A stretch of 64,000 bases of DNA from the NCBI GenBank assembly GCA_964651705.1, contig CAZYWZ010000022.1:1-64000 (forward strand), written 5' to 3'. The DNA is from JADLBR01 sp964651705. Lineage in GTDB: Bacteria > Verrucomicrobiota > Verrucomicrobiia > JADLBR01. How positions within the stretch are numbered: position 1 is the first letter of the stretch; every line of letters begins with the position of its first letter. A program made the position numbers and the translations under genes. The notes under the pieces are model-generated. The model saw only the letters and a list, made by a program, of their open reading frames with translations. It ran no database searches and had not been told where the DNA came from. Below, one piece after another: positions 16,475-25,567 of this stretch.

Positions 16475-17218
16475 ATGAAAATGAAGTGCACGCAAAACCA
16501 TAACAGCCGGAATTGGATTCATGCTGCCTGGGAATGGGTTGTCAGCACGTACAAACAGACAACTCTCGCCCTGAGGCCGCCACACCTGCGCGGCGCAAAC
16601 GCAACACGACTGGCGGGTGGCGTGATGGAGCAGATGAGGCGCGCGGTGGCCCCCGGCAACCGTTTATCCTTCCTTTTCGGATGCATCTTGGGCGGCGTGG
16701 TGCCCCTGATCACGTGGCATACGGCGCACTTTGAAACACATGGGCTGAATCCGTTTGAGCCGGCCGCAGGATTTCGTTGGGTGTGCGCATGGCTTATCAT
16801 CGGAGCCGGATTTGTCGTTTCCGGCATCACGGTGTGGCAGTGGGCATATAGGGCTTTCGGTGGGCCCTTGAAATCCACCGCTTTTGTCGTCCTCTTCGAA
16901 CTGGGCATGTTGACAAGCCAGTACTGGTACATTCACGCTCCCTTGCTCTGTTTGCTGATTCTAATCAACGGATTCGGAACGGGTGCGAGTCTTGCGCTCG
17001 ACACCCAAGAGGTGCGCGACCAGCTGCGGAACGAACATCGCGCACGGATGAGGGGGCTTGGACACACCTTCGCCGCAGCGGGTAGATCGCATACGACGGG
17101 CGACAACGGAGCCCACCCTCCGGAAAGCACGATCCAATCAACTTCCCCGGTGCCCTCCGAGGAAGAAGCGTTCGCTGCGCTCCAAGCCGATCTGGGTTCA
17201 GTAGCACAGGAATATTGA
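16475..17218 (+). CDS. Multi-pass inner-membrane protein, unknown function
   Basis: GGAGAG lies just before ATG 16475, giving 247 residues. Four hydrophobic segments are visible: FLFGCILGGVVPLITW, WVCAWLIIGAGFVVSGITVW, TAFVVLFELGMLTSQYW and PLLCLLILINGFG. The N-terminus is basic and the C-terminal ~70 residues are polar and acidic, probably cytoplasmic. The gene sits between two recombinase-like genes on the same strand, with 26 bp to the next, so it travels with the element. I do not recognise the family. Confidence 0.7.
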   Translation: MKMKCTQNHNSRNWIHAAWEWVVSTYKQTTLALRPPHLRGANATRLAGGVMEQMRRAVAPGNRLSFLFGCILGGVVPLITWHTAHFETHGLNPFEPAAGFRWVCAWLIIGAGFVVSGITVWQWAYRAFGGPLKSTAFVVLFELGMLTSQYWYIHAPLLCLLILINGFGTGASLALDTQEVRDQLRNEHRARMRGLGHTFAAAGRSHTTGDNGAHPPESTIQSTSPVPSEEEAFAALQADLGSVAQEY

Positions 17219-17244
17219 GATACATGTAATGAGTTGACCATCTT

Positions 17245-17478
17245 ATGAAAAAGAAGAAGAACTCCAACAAACAGAAGAGGACACCGGCGTCCAGCCCGGA
17301 GGCAATTCCGAAGCTCCGCGATGAGCTGTCGCGGATGTCGCCACGCTCGGTGCGGGCCATCAGGCTGGCGTTGTTTGCCGGCGTGCGGCCCGCCGAGATC
17401 GCCGCTTGCAGGTGGAACTCCGTGTATTTGGGACCCGACGACAACAGCGAGGAGTTCCCATCGACCGGACAGGTGTGA
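17245..17478 (+). pseudogene. Third tyrosine-recombinase-like gene, box I fragment only
   Basis: The 77 codons encode a lysine-rich start and then RAIRLALFAGVRPAEIAACRW, which is recombinase box I with its arginine, ending shortly after at VYLGPDDNSEEFPS. Boxes II and III and the tyrosine are missing. It resembles the same block in the two recombinase-like genes upstream, so the three probably arose by duplication with progressive loss. The next 298 bp (17479-17776) hold no convincing gene. Confidence 0.6.
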
Positions 17479-17776
17479 GCCGGAAGGTCGGCCGCACGCT
17501 GCTGTTCTGTGGCGAAGTGTAGGGCACATGGCGGGTCCGCCAAGGGTGTGCGGTAGGTGCCGGTCCCCGCCGGACCCAGACGACTGTCAGGCTGACGATG
17601 TGCGTGTATTTGCTTGCCGCAGATTCCTGTTTGATCAGGGCCATGCCGCATGCCACGATTACGAACGAGATGAGTCTTGTTTCGGATCCTGCCGTTGGCG
17701 CTTTGGCGGAGGTGTTCCTTCCGCGGCGCTCGGCAGGGCGGAGAACTTCCAAATCGAGCGGCATCAGGAGGGCATT

Positions 17777-18310
17777 GTGAAGGACGGCGAACCAGCACCG
17801 AAGGGCCAACCGAATGTGCCTGTCACCAAGGGTCCGGCCAAACCCCCATCCGAGGTTGTAGGGGCACCGCCGAATCTCGGGTCCAGGCATCCGAGTCCAA
17901 CAACGGAGATCCTTCCTGGAATCGGCATTTTCGGATTGCACGCGGACAAGCGTCACAGGGTGTACATCCGGATTGCTCCATCAGATTGGACGCTTTACAG
18001 GCGACGAATTGACATTCATGTGCGTGCCGGAATGACCATTGTCGCTCCGGACGGAGAGCCGACGCACACGCTCGGCATGGGCACCGACACACAGAATGGG
18101 TGGTACATCCTCCCGGCAGGGCAGGACGCCTCCTATTTCCTAAGCGGCCTTTGGTTTCATGAGGGCTGGTGGCGGCCTGGAGCCATCGCGGTTTCTACGG
18201 ATGTTTGCGAGCACGGCGTTCGCTATGACATCTCTTGGGCTCATGCCGGCCATCAGGTTGAAGAATTCAAACAGTTTAAGGTTCAAGTCATCGTCCACAG
18301 GGGCGAGTGA
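17777..18310 (+). CDS. Uncharacterised protein, beta-rich
   Basis: AGGAGGG ends 4 nt before a GTG at 17777, which I prefer over the long open frame upstream; this gives 177 residues. The first 50 residues are rich in Pro, Gly and Lys (PVTKGPAKPPSEVVGAPP), and then come alternating beta-like segments (HRVYIRIAPSDWTLY, RYDISWAHAGHQVEEF). No membrane segment or catalytic motif is seen. It closes the plus-strand series that begins with the excisionase-like genes. Confidence 0.55.
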   Translation: MKDGEPAPKGQPNVPVTKGPAKPPSEVVGAPPNLGSRHPSPTTEILPGIGIFGLHADKRHRVYIRIAPSDWTLYRRRIDIHVRAGMTIVAPDGEPTHTLGMGTDTQNGWYILPAGQDASYFLSGLWFHEGWWRPGAIAVSTDVCEHGVRYDISWAHAGHQVEEFKQFKVQVIVHRGE

Positions 18311-18482
18311 CAACAGTGATGTTGGATTGGCGGTTCTTTCGCCAGAGGAGTCCGTTCTCCCAACCACCGGGCATTCCGTTCACCGTCGAAGGGCGCAGCC
18401 GCAACAAGCCACAAGACCGTCCGGCCAATGACCCCGACGCCGCGTTGCCCGAGCTTCGCGCGCCCCCTCGATCTCCCGCGAC

Positions 18483-19316
18483 TTACTCGGCCCCGCCGTC
18501 ATCATGCCCGCCGCGCGGTGACTGACAGAGCGATGCGAGGTCCGGCAGGCCCTGCTCCAGCGGCAGGCCGATGGCGACACTGACGGTGGCGGCGCGCCGT
18601 GTGATCCGGGCCAGCCGATCCGGCAAGCCCCGCCCGAGAAAATTGGCAACCGCCGGTTCGTTCGGCGCCAGCTCTGGCAGGCACTGGGTGGCATCGAGGC
18701 GGAATCTCTCGACCAGTTCGAGACCCCGGTGGCTGTCGGCCAGATCCAGCACCCGATTGGCGAGGGTCACCACCCCCCTGCCGTTGCCGGGCACCCTGTT
18801 CGATTGCCGGAGGTAGGCGCGCGTCGCGAACGCCGCAATCCAGAGGTGGCCCAAGTCATTCCGCCCGCCCTGGTCGAGCTCCAGGACGTTGGCGGCCTTG
18901 GACTCCAACAGCAGGACGGGATTGATGACGCGAAAGCGCGCGCCAGGCCCGGCCTCTTCGGTCAGTGCGGTGCGCAGGATCTCCTGCTCCCTGACGCCCC
19001 GGACGTGTCCGAGGACTTCCACCGTGTGCCGCGGAACGGCGCCGGTGTCGAATCTCGCCAGCGACAAGGCGAGCATCCCGCCCTTCCGCGGCGCGATCTG
19101 CGGTTCGACCCCGAGTCGCTCGCGCAGGAGAGCGAAGTGCTCCCGGCGTCCGAGGAAGTCGCTGTCCACCGACGTCATCGCCTCAAGCTTCGCGAGAACC
19201 GGCTCCTCCCGGCGGTACTTGCCCGCAAGATAGAGGGCCGCCTGTCCCCCGACCAAAACCAGGTCATCCGGGAGGCCGCCCTCCATCAGCCTTGCGACAT
19301 CGGGGTGGATTGGCAT
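18483..19316 (-). CDS. Nucleotidyltransferase-like toxin candidate
   Basis: ATG 19316 shares its A with the TGA of the upstream small gene (TGATG), giving 277 residues. The start ILVGGQ-like segment (DDLVLVGGQAALYLAGKYR) followed by MTSVDSDFLG resembles the GG and D-x-D block of the AbiEii/DUF6036-type nucleotidyltransferase fold. The C-terminal half is helical. Coupled to a ~92-residue partner, it looks like a type IV-style toxin-antitoxin or housekeeping pair. Which nucleotide or tRNA it might modify is unknown. Confidence 0.65.
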   Translation of the reverse strand: MPIHPDVARLMEGGLPDDLVLVGGQAALYLAGKYRREEPVLAKLEAMTSVDSDFLGRREHFALLRERLGVEPQIAPRKGGMLALSLARFDTGAVPRHTVEVLGHVRGVREQEILRTALTEEAGPGARFRVINPVLLLESKAANVLELDQGGRNDLGHLWIAAFATRAYLRQSNRVPGNGRGVVTLANRVLDLADSHRGLELVERFRLDATQCLPELAPNEPAVANFLGRGLPDRLARITRRAATVSVAIGLPLEQGLPDLASLCQSPRGGHDDGGAE

Positions 19317-19594
19317 CAGTCCAGACCCAGTTCGAGGCAGCCAAGATCCCGCGGACCATCGATGGTCCGGCACGTCGCCGGATCCGGCCAGGCGTAATTG
19401 GCCGCGTTGATTTCGGCGGCTGTCGCCTCGCCGCTGGCGACGCGGCGCAGGTCCGCGATGCGGCGCGCCCGCAACTCCGCCTCGGTCCTCTCCCATGCTT
19501 CCGTGGGCTCGGGAACGGAAGCGCCATGGTTCGCCAGCCTCATGCCCAAACTGTATCCGAGGCTCTCCGCTGATTCAATGCCAGTCAAAACCAC
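19316..19594 (-). CDS. Small acidic partner of the nucleotidyltransferase
   Basis: From GTG 19594 the frame gives 92 residues; a TTG at 19588 is an alternative. The sequence is helical and charged (EPTEAWERTEAELRARRIAD, then EINAANYAW). It ends in TGA, overlapping the ATG of the nucleotidyltransferase gene by one base, typical of an antitoxin encoded first. No HTH is evident. The role as antitoxin is inferred from size, order and overlap. Confidence 0.55.
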   Translation of the reverse strand: MVLTGIESAESLGYSLGMRLANHGASVPEPTEAWERTEAELRARRIADLRRVASGEATAAEINAANYAWPDPATCRTIDGPRDLGCLELGLD

Positions 19595-19865
19595 CCGGAA
19601 ACATAAAAAATCATGAACGACAGCCGCAACTTTGACGACGACGCCCACAACGGCGGCACAACAGCAGTGACCATGCAACCCGGCGCACCAGGCCGGGAGC
19701 ACCGGACCGCCGAACCTAGCGGGGCGGGTGACATCTCATTCCCAGTGCCCGCGTCCCCGCGGGTGCCGCTATCGCGCACCACGAACTCGAACCTCTCAGA
19801 ACGCACCGCTTGGCCGCCCACGCGGCCAACTCGCAAACCGAAACCCCAAACAGAAAGGAAATACC

Positions 19866-20072
19866 ATGCCCACACGCACACGACTGACCAAAGACCAAGA
19901 ATGCGCAATCGCCGAGGCCCTTAATGGCTGCGACGCCTTCGTCTGGACGCATCCCTACTACCTCGACCTCATTGCCGGCGTAAATGCCGCCGTCCCCTGC
20001 ACCTCCGGTCTGGAACTCGATGTCCAGGCGGCCATCGCAACCCACCGCCCTATAAAGTGCCCCACGCAGTAA
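19866..20072 (+). CDS. Small hypothetical protein at the head of the nuclease/AAA cassette
   Basis: 68 residues from ATG 19866, with the ribosome site CAGAAAGGAAA directly upstream; the same words precede the nuclease gene at 22616, suggesting both belong to one evolved cassette. The sequence (TRLTKDQECAIAEALNGCDA) is short and helical with no recognisable domain. The region 19595-19865 before it contains only low-complexity open frames. Confidence 0.5.
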   Translation: MPTRTRLTKDQECAIAEALNGCDAFVWTHPYYLDLIAGVNAAVPCTSGLELDVQAAIATHRPIKCPTQ

Positions 20073-20091
20073 GCCGTCAAAACAAGAAACC

Positions 20092-20583
20092 ATGAAGAAA
20101 AGCATAGAACACTTGACGCTAAACACGGGACACTCCGTGCCCAGCCCAAGGTCGGAAGTGTCGGACGAAATCATTGCGCTCGTGCAGCGGGAGCTGCTTC
20201 CGCGGAGCGAATCTGCGATACCTGGGGTTGGCGCTGGATGGAAAGTGCAACTTAGTCGACTAGGCACGGCGCAAATGTTCGACATCCATTACTTCGGCAC
20301 GCCCGTTGTCAGCTGTGGGTTGGCTATAGATACAGAGGCAGCCGACTTGGTTTGGCCTCATCTCAGAAATCTTCATTCGCATGCCAGGGGCTGCCTCGAA
20401 ACGATCTCAAGAGAGTGGCCGTTTGAGCCCGTGAAACCGCGCAGTGTGCCCTGGCTCGGGGTTGTTCTGCTCCCGACTGTGGTCATGGTTCCACCTGAGG
20501 ATCTGGACTGGCTTGGCGATTTCGAGCGCTGCCTTGCGTGGGGGAGTCTCGAGAAGACGCTGAACGAGATGGGTAGGAATTGA
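20092..20583 (+). CDS. Uncharacterised protein of the cassette
   Basis: A 163-residue protein from ATG 20092, 19 bp after the preceding gene. It is mixed alpha/beta with a hydrophobic patch (PWLGVVLLPTVVMVPPEDLD) and several tryptophans near the C-terminus. No signal peptide is apparent and I recognise no motif. Its position in a tight plus-strand series suggests it shares the cassette's function. Confidence 0.55.
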   Translation: MKKSIEHLTLNTGHSVPSPRSEVSDEIIALVQRELLPRSESAIPGVGAGWKVQLSRLGTAQMFDIHYFGTPVVSCGLAIDTEAADLVWPHLRNLHSHARGCLETISREWPFEPVKPRSVPWLGVVLLPTVVMVPPEDLDWLGDFERCLAWGSLEKTLNEMGRN

Positions 20584-20810
20584 GATGGGGCCGGCGGACG
20601 ATTAAGACGCACGGAAATCAGACCGAGAGGCTATGGAAGCTCGCACCCGCGGTCAACGGGCGGCGTCCAGGGCTTTCCGGATCGCGCTTCGCTGGCGGTG
20701 GAAGCAGGCTGGAACTCATGTCCACTGCGCCCATTGCCACCAGACGAGGCACGGCCCCAGGAGGCCGGGATCCGGTCATGTTCGAGAGCGGCTCCCGAAA
20801 ACACAAGACC

Positions 20811-21089
20811 ATGGCAAGACGAAAACGGAGGACACCGGAAGAGATGAAGACCCTCAATGTGGCGCGCCGTTACATCGAAATGCGCAGGCAAGTTGACGGT
20901 GCCCTGCGCCGCATCGCGGCCCTTTCCGGGGTGCTTCGGGCCCTGGAGGATGCCAACCCCCCGCAGGTGCGCGTGGATGACATCGCGTTCGTCGCCGGGA
21001 TGATCCAGGTGGATGCGTACGACATCCTCGAAAATCTCGACAACTTTGCGGCCCCGGCGGATCTACAAGAGGAATCGGAACCGGAGTAG
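20811..21089 (+). CDS. Small helical protein of the cassette
   Basis: I place the start at ATG 20811, where the sequence becomes protein-like (ARRKRRTPEEMKTLNVARRY), giving 92 residues; the upstream 77 codons of the same frame look random. The protein is a basic helix followed by amphipathic helices and an acidic tail (DLQEESEPE). It may bind DNA or another cassette protein; no family recognised. Confidence 0.5.
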   Translation: MARRKRRTPEEMKTLNVARRYIEMRRQVDGALRRIAALSGVLRALEDANPPQVRVDDIAFVAGMIQVDAYDILENLDNFAAPADLQEESEPE

Positions 21090-21262
21090 GGAGCGACCAC
21101 CAGCGCGGCGCCCTTTGACCCCGCGTCGGGAATCCGCCGCACAATCTCACGCCCGAGGCGCCAGCCCCCGGTGCTGGCTCGCCAATTGGCCCATCGAGCA
21201 GCGTGGCTTGACTCGCGGGCAATCGGGGATCGCGATCTCATTCCCCCTCCAAACAAAAATGC

Positions 21263-21961
21263 ATGGCGAAGAAACGGAAGTCTCCGGCGGACCGGGGGCC
21301 GATCATCCTCACAATCGATTTTCGCGACCAGATCGACATCTGGATTGGCAGCGCGACACGGCGCCAGTTCCAGCTCCTCGTCGCGCACGGAATCTCGTGT
21401 TTTTCGAAAGGGGACGCGTTCGACCAAGGGAAGCCCGAGCGCACACGGAGACGGGAGGCCTTTCTCAAGACTTTGGAGCATTTGGACGCGCTCACCGCAT
21501 CGCCCGACATCGGGCACGTCCGCCTCACGAACTGGCAGGCCAAGCAGGCGATGGATCTCATCGTCACAACTGCGCTGCGGGCGACAGAGAAGACCCACCC
21601 CCAAGTGCGCGCCGCTGTCGGGGACTTGCTCGAACTCATCGCCGAGTCCCTGACTATATATTTCCGCACGCCGCCTCTCCCCGAACTGTCGGAGCTTCTG
21701 CTGGCAACCTCTGCCGCAGACGAAGCTGCGAATTACGAACGCCTCCGGACCACTGCGTCGCATGCGCGCTGTCCTGTCGGCTACGGGGCGGTCATCCGCC
21801 TCGCGCACTGGGTCTCCCGTCTCAGCGCCCAGGTTTGGGAAGTCCGAATATTCGCGGCCCAGCTCCGCCAGATCGCCCGCCCGTATTTCGAGGCGTATTG
21901 GCACCTCCACGAGATATCGAAGAAACCCCGGAAACAAAAAAGAGATGAACAAAAATCCTAA
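21263..21961 (+). CDS. Uncharacterised protein of the cassette
   Basis: 232 residues beginning with a basic tail (MAKKRKSPADRG) and then alpha-helical segments (RREAFLKTLEHLDALTA, QVRAAVGDLLELIAESL). It overlaps the next gene by 17 bp. It shares size and general layout with that neighbour (helical, an N-terminal DxxD/N-rich start, and a C-terminal region with RLAHWVSRLSAQVWEVRIFA versus RLEVWLRYLSTGDLQVQAMI), so the two may be distant paralogues. Confidence 0.55.
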   Translation: MAKKRKSPADRGPIILTIDFRDQIDIWIGSATRRQFQLLVAHGISCFSKGDAFDQGKPERTRRREAFLKTLEHLDALTASPDIGHVRLTNWQAKQAMDLIVTTALRATEKTHPQVRAAVGDLLELIAESLTIYFRTPPLPELSELLLATSAADEAANYERLRTTASHARCPVGYGAVIRLAHWVSRLSAQVWEVRIFAAQLRQIARPYFEAYWHLHEISKKPRKQKRDEQKS

Positions 21962-22583
21962 TCTGATCGGAGTCGACCGCGGGGACATCGACTCAGACAA
22001 CATCATCCCCATCACGAAAGACGACCGCAACGACTTGCTGCTGCTCCTCCACCACGCGGCCCAGGAGATCCCGCACATCCGGGTGAAGAACGACTCGGTG
22101 GTGGACCGGCGCCGCATCAGGCGACGGATGAGGACCGGACTCACACTCTTGCTCCACCGAGTCGCTCCGGAAGATTGCGTCCAGATCGTTCTGAGCGACG
22201 TGGAGATGATCCACGCGTTCGAGTTTATCGTGTTGCTCGGGGTGGGGTTGATCCGGGAAGGCAATCCGCACTTGACCGAGATCTGGCAGCGCTGGCTCGA
22301 CGCGCTGTCGGAGGCCGTTCCAATCCAAATCCTCGCTACTCCGCTGCCGATCCTCACCGAGTGCCAGGCAAGCACGGCCGATGCCGCGACCCTGGCAGCG
22401 TATGAAGCAATCCGGCGCTGTCCGTCCGGTCAGTCCTGTACGCTCTCGTACGCCGACGTCACGCGCCTCGAAGTGTGGCTCCGGTATCTGTCAACAGGCG
22501 ACCTGCAGGTTCAGGCAATGATCGCCGTCCTCGAAGGCATCACCGTGCCGATGCACTGCATCATCGCGGGGCTCGCCGACTGA
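21945..22583 (+). CDS. Uncharacterised protein, possible paralogue of the preceding gene
   Basis: ATG 21945 lies inside the end of the preceding gene (17-bp overlap), giving 212 residues. The segment CTLSYADVTRLEVWLRYLST lines up with CPVGYGAVIRLAHWVSRLSA in the preceding protein, and both end in a hydrophobic helix, suggesting duplication. No catalytic motif is visible. It directly precedes the nuclease gene with a 32-bp gap. Confidence 0.55.
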   Translation: MNKNPNLIGVDRGDIDSDNIIPITKDDRNDLLLLLHHAAQEIPHIRVKNDSVVDRRRIRRRMRTGLTLLLHRVAPEDCVQIVLSDVEMIHAFEFIVLLGVGLIREGNPHLTEIWQRWLDALSEAVPIQILATPLPILTECQASTADAATLAAYEAIRRCPSGQSCTLSYADVTRLEVWLRYLSTGDLQVQAMIAVLEGITVPMHCIIAGLAD

Positions 22584-22615
22584 ATCAACAACACAAACAG
22601 AAAGGAAACAAGAAC

Positions 22616-23584
22616 ATGAGCACGTCACTCTTTGATACCCTGTGCAGCTGGTCGTTCACGCGCGACCGGATGTTGCGCGAGTGCCCGCGCAGATTTCATT
22701 TCCACTATATTGCCGCGCGTGGCGGCCACCGCCCGGGAGGACCGCCAGGCTCGCGCGACGCCTGGCTCGCCAAGGCATTCACGACGGTCCCCATCGAGGT
22801 CGGTTCGCTCGTGCACAAGGCCATCTCGAACATCTGGTGGCACCGGGTGGGCGGTCAGGAAGCCGACATCGGGGCCGAGACAGAGTCCGCGCAACTCGCA
22901 TTCATCGAATCGCTCATGGCTAGCGGCAAGACCACTCCTGAGAACGGCACGAAGCACTTCATCGCTGACATTTTCGGGCCGCCGCCGGAGTTTGCGGATA
23001 TGGAGGCCGCGACTCACTCAATCGGACAGATGATGAGCGCATTCTCGGAATTCCCATTCGTCAAGGCGCTCCTGGCGAATCCCTCCCCGATCAAGATCCG
23101 TTACCTCGACTGCGACCGGCCGGAAATCTCGACCTGCTTGGGTTTCCCGGCTTGGCTCAAAACGGACCTGGTTGTGCACCAAGCGTCGGGTTGGGATATC
23201 GTGGAATGGAAAACCGGCCGCCCGAGTCCGGCGCACGCAACGCAGGCGGAGGTGTATGACATCTACCTGCGCAAGGCCGAACTGCTGCCCGACTCGACCC
23301 CCACACACGTCCACATCGTCTACCTCAAAACCGGTCACATCGACACCCGCCAGTTCACCGCGGCCGAGCGCGCGCTCGCGCTCCGCCGCTTGGAAGAGAG
23401 CTACGAGCGCATCGCGGCCCTGTTTGCAGATCGGACCGCCGCCAGTCTGAGCCCGGATCGGTTTCCACCTCAACCGGGACGGCACTGCTTCGGCTGCAAC
23501 TTCCAGGGCCTCTGCACCCAATCGGCAACCAGAGCGAGCGCACCCGTACCCGCAACACCCGTTCTCATCGAGGACGATTTCTGA
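22616..23584 (+). CDS. RecB/Cas4-like PD-(D/E)XK nuclease with Fe-S cysteines
   Basis: 322 residues; the ribosome site CAGAAAGGAAA precedes the ATG. RECPRRFHFHY near the start is typical of RecB-family nucleases (first cluster cysteine), GSLVHKAI is the conserved GxxxH-type motif, and KTDLVVHQASGWDIVEWKTG gives the D...E-x-K active site, followed by QAEVYDIYL. Three cysteines in HCFGCNFQGLC near the end complete an Fe-S cluster pattern as in Cas4 and AddB. It probably processes DNA ends for the element or for defence, in concert with the AAA ATPase encoded next. Confidence 0.85.
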   Translation: MSTSLFDTLCSWSFTRDRMLRECPRRFHFHYIAARGGHRPGGPPGSRDAWLAKAFTTVPIEVGSLVHKAISNIWWHRVGGQEADIGAETESAQLAFIESLMASGKTTPENGTKHFIADIFGPPPEFADMEAATHSIGQMMSAFSEFPFVKALLANPSPIKIRYLDCDRPEISTCLGFPAWLKTDLVVHQASGWDIVEWKTGRPSPAHATQAEVYDIYLRKAELLPDSTPTHVHIVYLKTGHIDTRQFTAAERALALRRLEESYERIAALFADRTAASLSPDRFPPQPGRHCFGCNFQGLCTQSATRASAPVPATPVLIEDDF

Positions 23585-23604
23585 TCCGAGGAAGGGGATG
23601 CAAC

Positions 23605-24540
23605 ATGGCAAGCGACCAGACGCCCTCCGCGGACGCTAGCTCCGCGAACTCGCCGCCGAGTCCACCGGCCCCGGATTTGAACCTCCCGCCGCTCGCGCCG
23701 GTGCTACTGGCACCCTCCCAGGAGACCGCCTTTGCGCGGCTGCGTTCGATTGCGGCCGTCTACTTCAGCACCGCGTGGCATCGTCTCCCCATCTGTCCCC
23801 GGCTTTCGCCGCTGCTGGTGGCCCCCTCGGGGGCGGGGAAGACTTTCCTAGCACAGTTTCTCGCGCGCACGTTCTCGGCGTCGTTCCTCCGCCTCAGCTA
23901 TGGGGAATGGCAGCCGATGGGGGCCCGCTCATCCGGCCACACGCATGCGTTTGATCGGATCCACCGTCTTCTGTCTGAGGCGCACCGCGCGGTGATCCTG
24001 ATCGACGAGCTGGAAAAGATGCGCGTGGAGGGTGGCCTCGAATGGTCTCACTGCATCATGCAGGAACTGCTGGTCCTCCTCGACAGGAACCCGTCGATCA
24101 CGAGTCATTCCTCATCCTGGCAGCCGGCGGCACTGGAGACCCTGCGCCGGCGCACCATGATCATCGGCGCGGGCACGTGGCAAACGCTCTGGGCTGCTCC
24201 CCGCCGCGCCGGCTTCAATGACGAACCTCATGAGAACCCGATCGACGAGGTGTCTCGCCGCATCGAGGTCTCGGCCCGGATTCCCGAGGAACTTTTGATG
24301 CGCTTTGATGGCCGGTTTGTCACCATCAGCCCGTACACCGCCGAGGATTTCCGGTGCCTCGTCGAAGAGCACAACCGGCACGTCCCCTCCCAGCTCAGAA
24401 TCGACCTCAACCCGGAACTCCTCGGCCAACTGGTGGCCAGTCGACGCAACATGCGCGCCATGCAGGAACTCGTCAGCCAGCGACTCCTCCAAATGGCGGC
24501 AGAATCGCCCGACGAAATCGAATACGACATCCCATTCTGA
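23605..24540 (+). CDS. AAA+ ATPase of the nuclease cassette
   Basis: 311 residues after a Pro/Ser-rich leader. Walker A is APSGAGKTFLAQFLA (near residue 75), Walker B AVILIDELEKM (near 131), and an RFDGRFVTI segment follows where the arginine finger of ClpX/RuvB-like AAA+ proteins lies. The C-terminal helical lid (QLVASRRNMRAMQELVSQRL) is typical. It lies 20 bp after the nuclease gene and 2 bp before the radC fragment. It may load or remodel the nuclease or act on element DNA. Confidence 0.85.
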   Translation: MASDQTPSADASSANSPPSPPAPDLNLPPLAPVLLAPSQETAFARLRSIAAVYFSTAWHRLPICPRLSPLLVAPSGAGKTFLAQFLARTFSASFLRLSYGEWQPMGARSSGHTHAFDRIHRLLSEAHRAVILIDELEKMRVEGGLEWSHCIMQELLVLLDRNPSITSHSSSWQPAALETLRRRTMIIGAGTWQTLWAAPRRAGFNDEPHENPIDEVSRRIEVSARIPEELLMRFDGRFVTISPYTAEDFRCLVEEHNRHVPSQLRIDLNPELLGQLVASRRNMRAMQELVSQRLLQMAAESPDEIEYDIPF

Positions 24541-24542
24541 GT

Positions 24543-25043
24543 ATGAAATTGCGCGAAACAGCCGCCCAAGACCCACGGTCGCGCCTCTTGAACGCCGGGG
24601 CCGCCGCGCTCAACGATGCGGAGCTGGTCGGCGTCCTGGTGGGATGCCTGGAGATAGCGAACGATCTCCTCGCGCGCTTCGCTGGGCTCGAGACCCTCGC
24701 CAGGGCAACGCCGCCCGAACTGGTCGCCATCCGCGGGATCGGGCCCGCGGGGGCGGCACGCCTGCTCGCGGCGGTCGGGCTTGCCGCCCGCCTATACCGT
24801 CGCCGGGCAGCCGCGGCAAAACTCGATGAGGCATCAAGGATCGCGGATCTGCTCACCCCGAAAGTGCGTTTGCTGCCACAGGAGACCACGCACGCGGCCC
24901 TACGTCACGAACTCTCGCGTGACCTCCACAAGAGGACAAATATCACATCGAGCCGCCTATGGATCAGTGGTTTCCCCCGCTCCTTCGATCATCTGCATCC
25001 AAGCATGTTTAAAATCATCAATACCATACACGCTCACCACTAA
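24543..25043 (+). pseudogene. radC: RadC-family protein, truncated after the helix-hairpin-helix part
   Basis: The first ~120 codons match the RadC (UPF0758) N-terminus: LNDAELVGVLV, then the helix-hairpin-helix ATPPELVAIRGIGPAGAARL. Normal RadC continues into a JAB-like metal-binding domain with HxH; here the sequence loses similarity after about 24900 and runs into the convergent gene's territory without any HxH. A deletion or insertion junction near 24900-24957 is likely. The gene starts 2 bp after the AAA ATPase. Confidence 0.7.
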
Positions 25044-25523
25044 CGCCAAAAGCGTCACACCAATCAGAACCATGTTGAGGATCCTCCGCTTCGACTTGGA
25101 AAACCATGTCGCGATCCCCACGCAAAGAAAACAAATGCCGGAGGTCGAGAGCACCTCCGAGGCTAAATCAAATCCCGAAAAAGGATAAACGTATTGTGTG
25201 ATCAATCTCGCGACAATCACTACCATCGCCCAAAAAGCGCACATACTGGCGAAAGCCGCACCCCAGGACAGACGATGCCGACGCGGTGCAACAAGGGCTG
25301 CCCCTACGGACCAAGCCATTGTCAAAACGAGAAAAGTCTTTAGTACATTGCCCCCATTCACCTCGGTTATTCCAAACATCGTGATGCTGACAGTTATAAA
25401 ACTAGCCAACGTCGCAATAATGCCGAGAGTTACACGTTTCGATTCTGATGGCACGCGTCTGGTCCTCTCAGGCATCGGATCGAGCAAGAGTATGTTGAAA
25501 AAGTGTTCGATGAGGTCCGCCAT
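24957..25523 (-). CDS. Inner-membrane protein, unknown function
   Basis: AAGGAG with 9-nt spacing favours ATG 25523 over the earlier one, giving 188 residues. Five hydrophobic segments are visible (LGIIATLASFITVSITMF, TFLVLTMAWSVGAALV, FASMCAFWAMVVIVARL, GICFLCVGIATWF, LIGVTLLALVVSVYG). It is the last of five minus-strand genes for secreted or membrane proteins and its 3' end overlaps the broken radC frame. No family recognised. Confidence 0.65.
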   Translation of the reverse strand: MADLIEHFFNILLLDPMPERTRRVPSESKRVTLGIIATLASFITVSITMFGITEVNGGNVLKTFLVLTMAWSVGAALVAPRRHRLSWGAAFASMCAFWAMVVIVARLITQYVYPFSGFDLASEVLSTSGICFLCVGIATWFSKSKRRILNMVLIGVTLLALVVSVYGIDDFKHAWMQMIEGAGETTDP

Positions 25524-25567
25524 AATTCTCATCTCCTTCTCAAAGAGGACACCACGTCTGCGATGGT

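Noticed and set aside
17321..17776. Upstream extension of the 17777-18310 gene
   Set aside because: The extension is Cys/Arg-rich and overlaps a recombinase fragment; AGGAGGG before GTG 17777 marks a better start.
19613..19924. 103-codon plus-strand frame before the nuclease cassette
   Set aside because: Low-complexity Thr/Pro/Arg sequence with no domain, overlapping the better-supported start at 19866.
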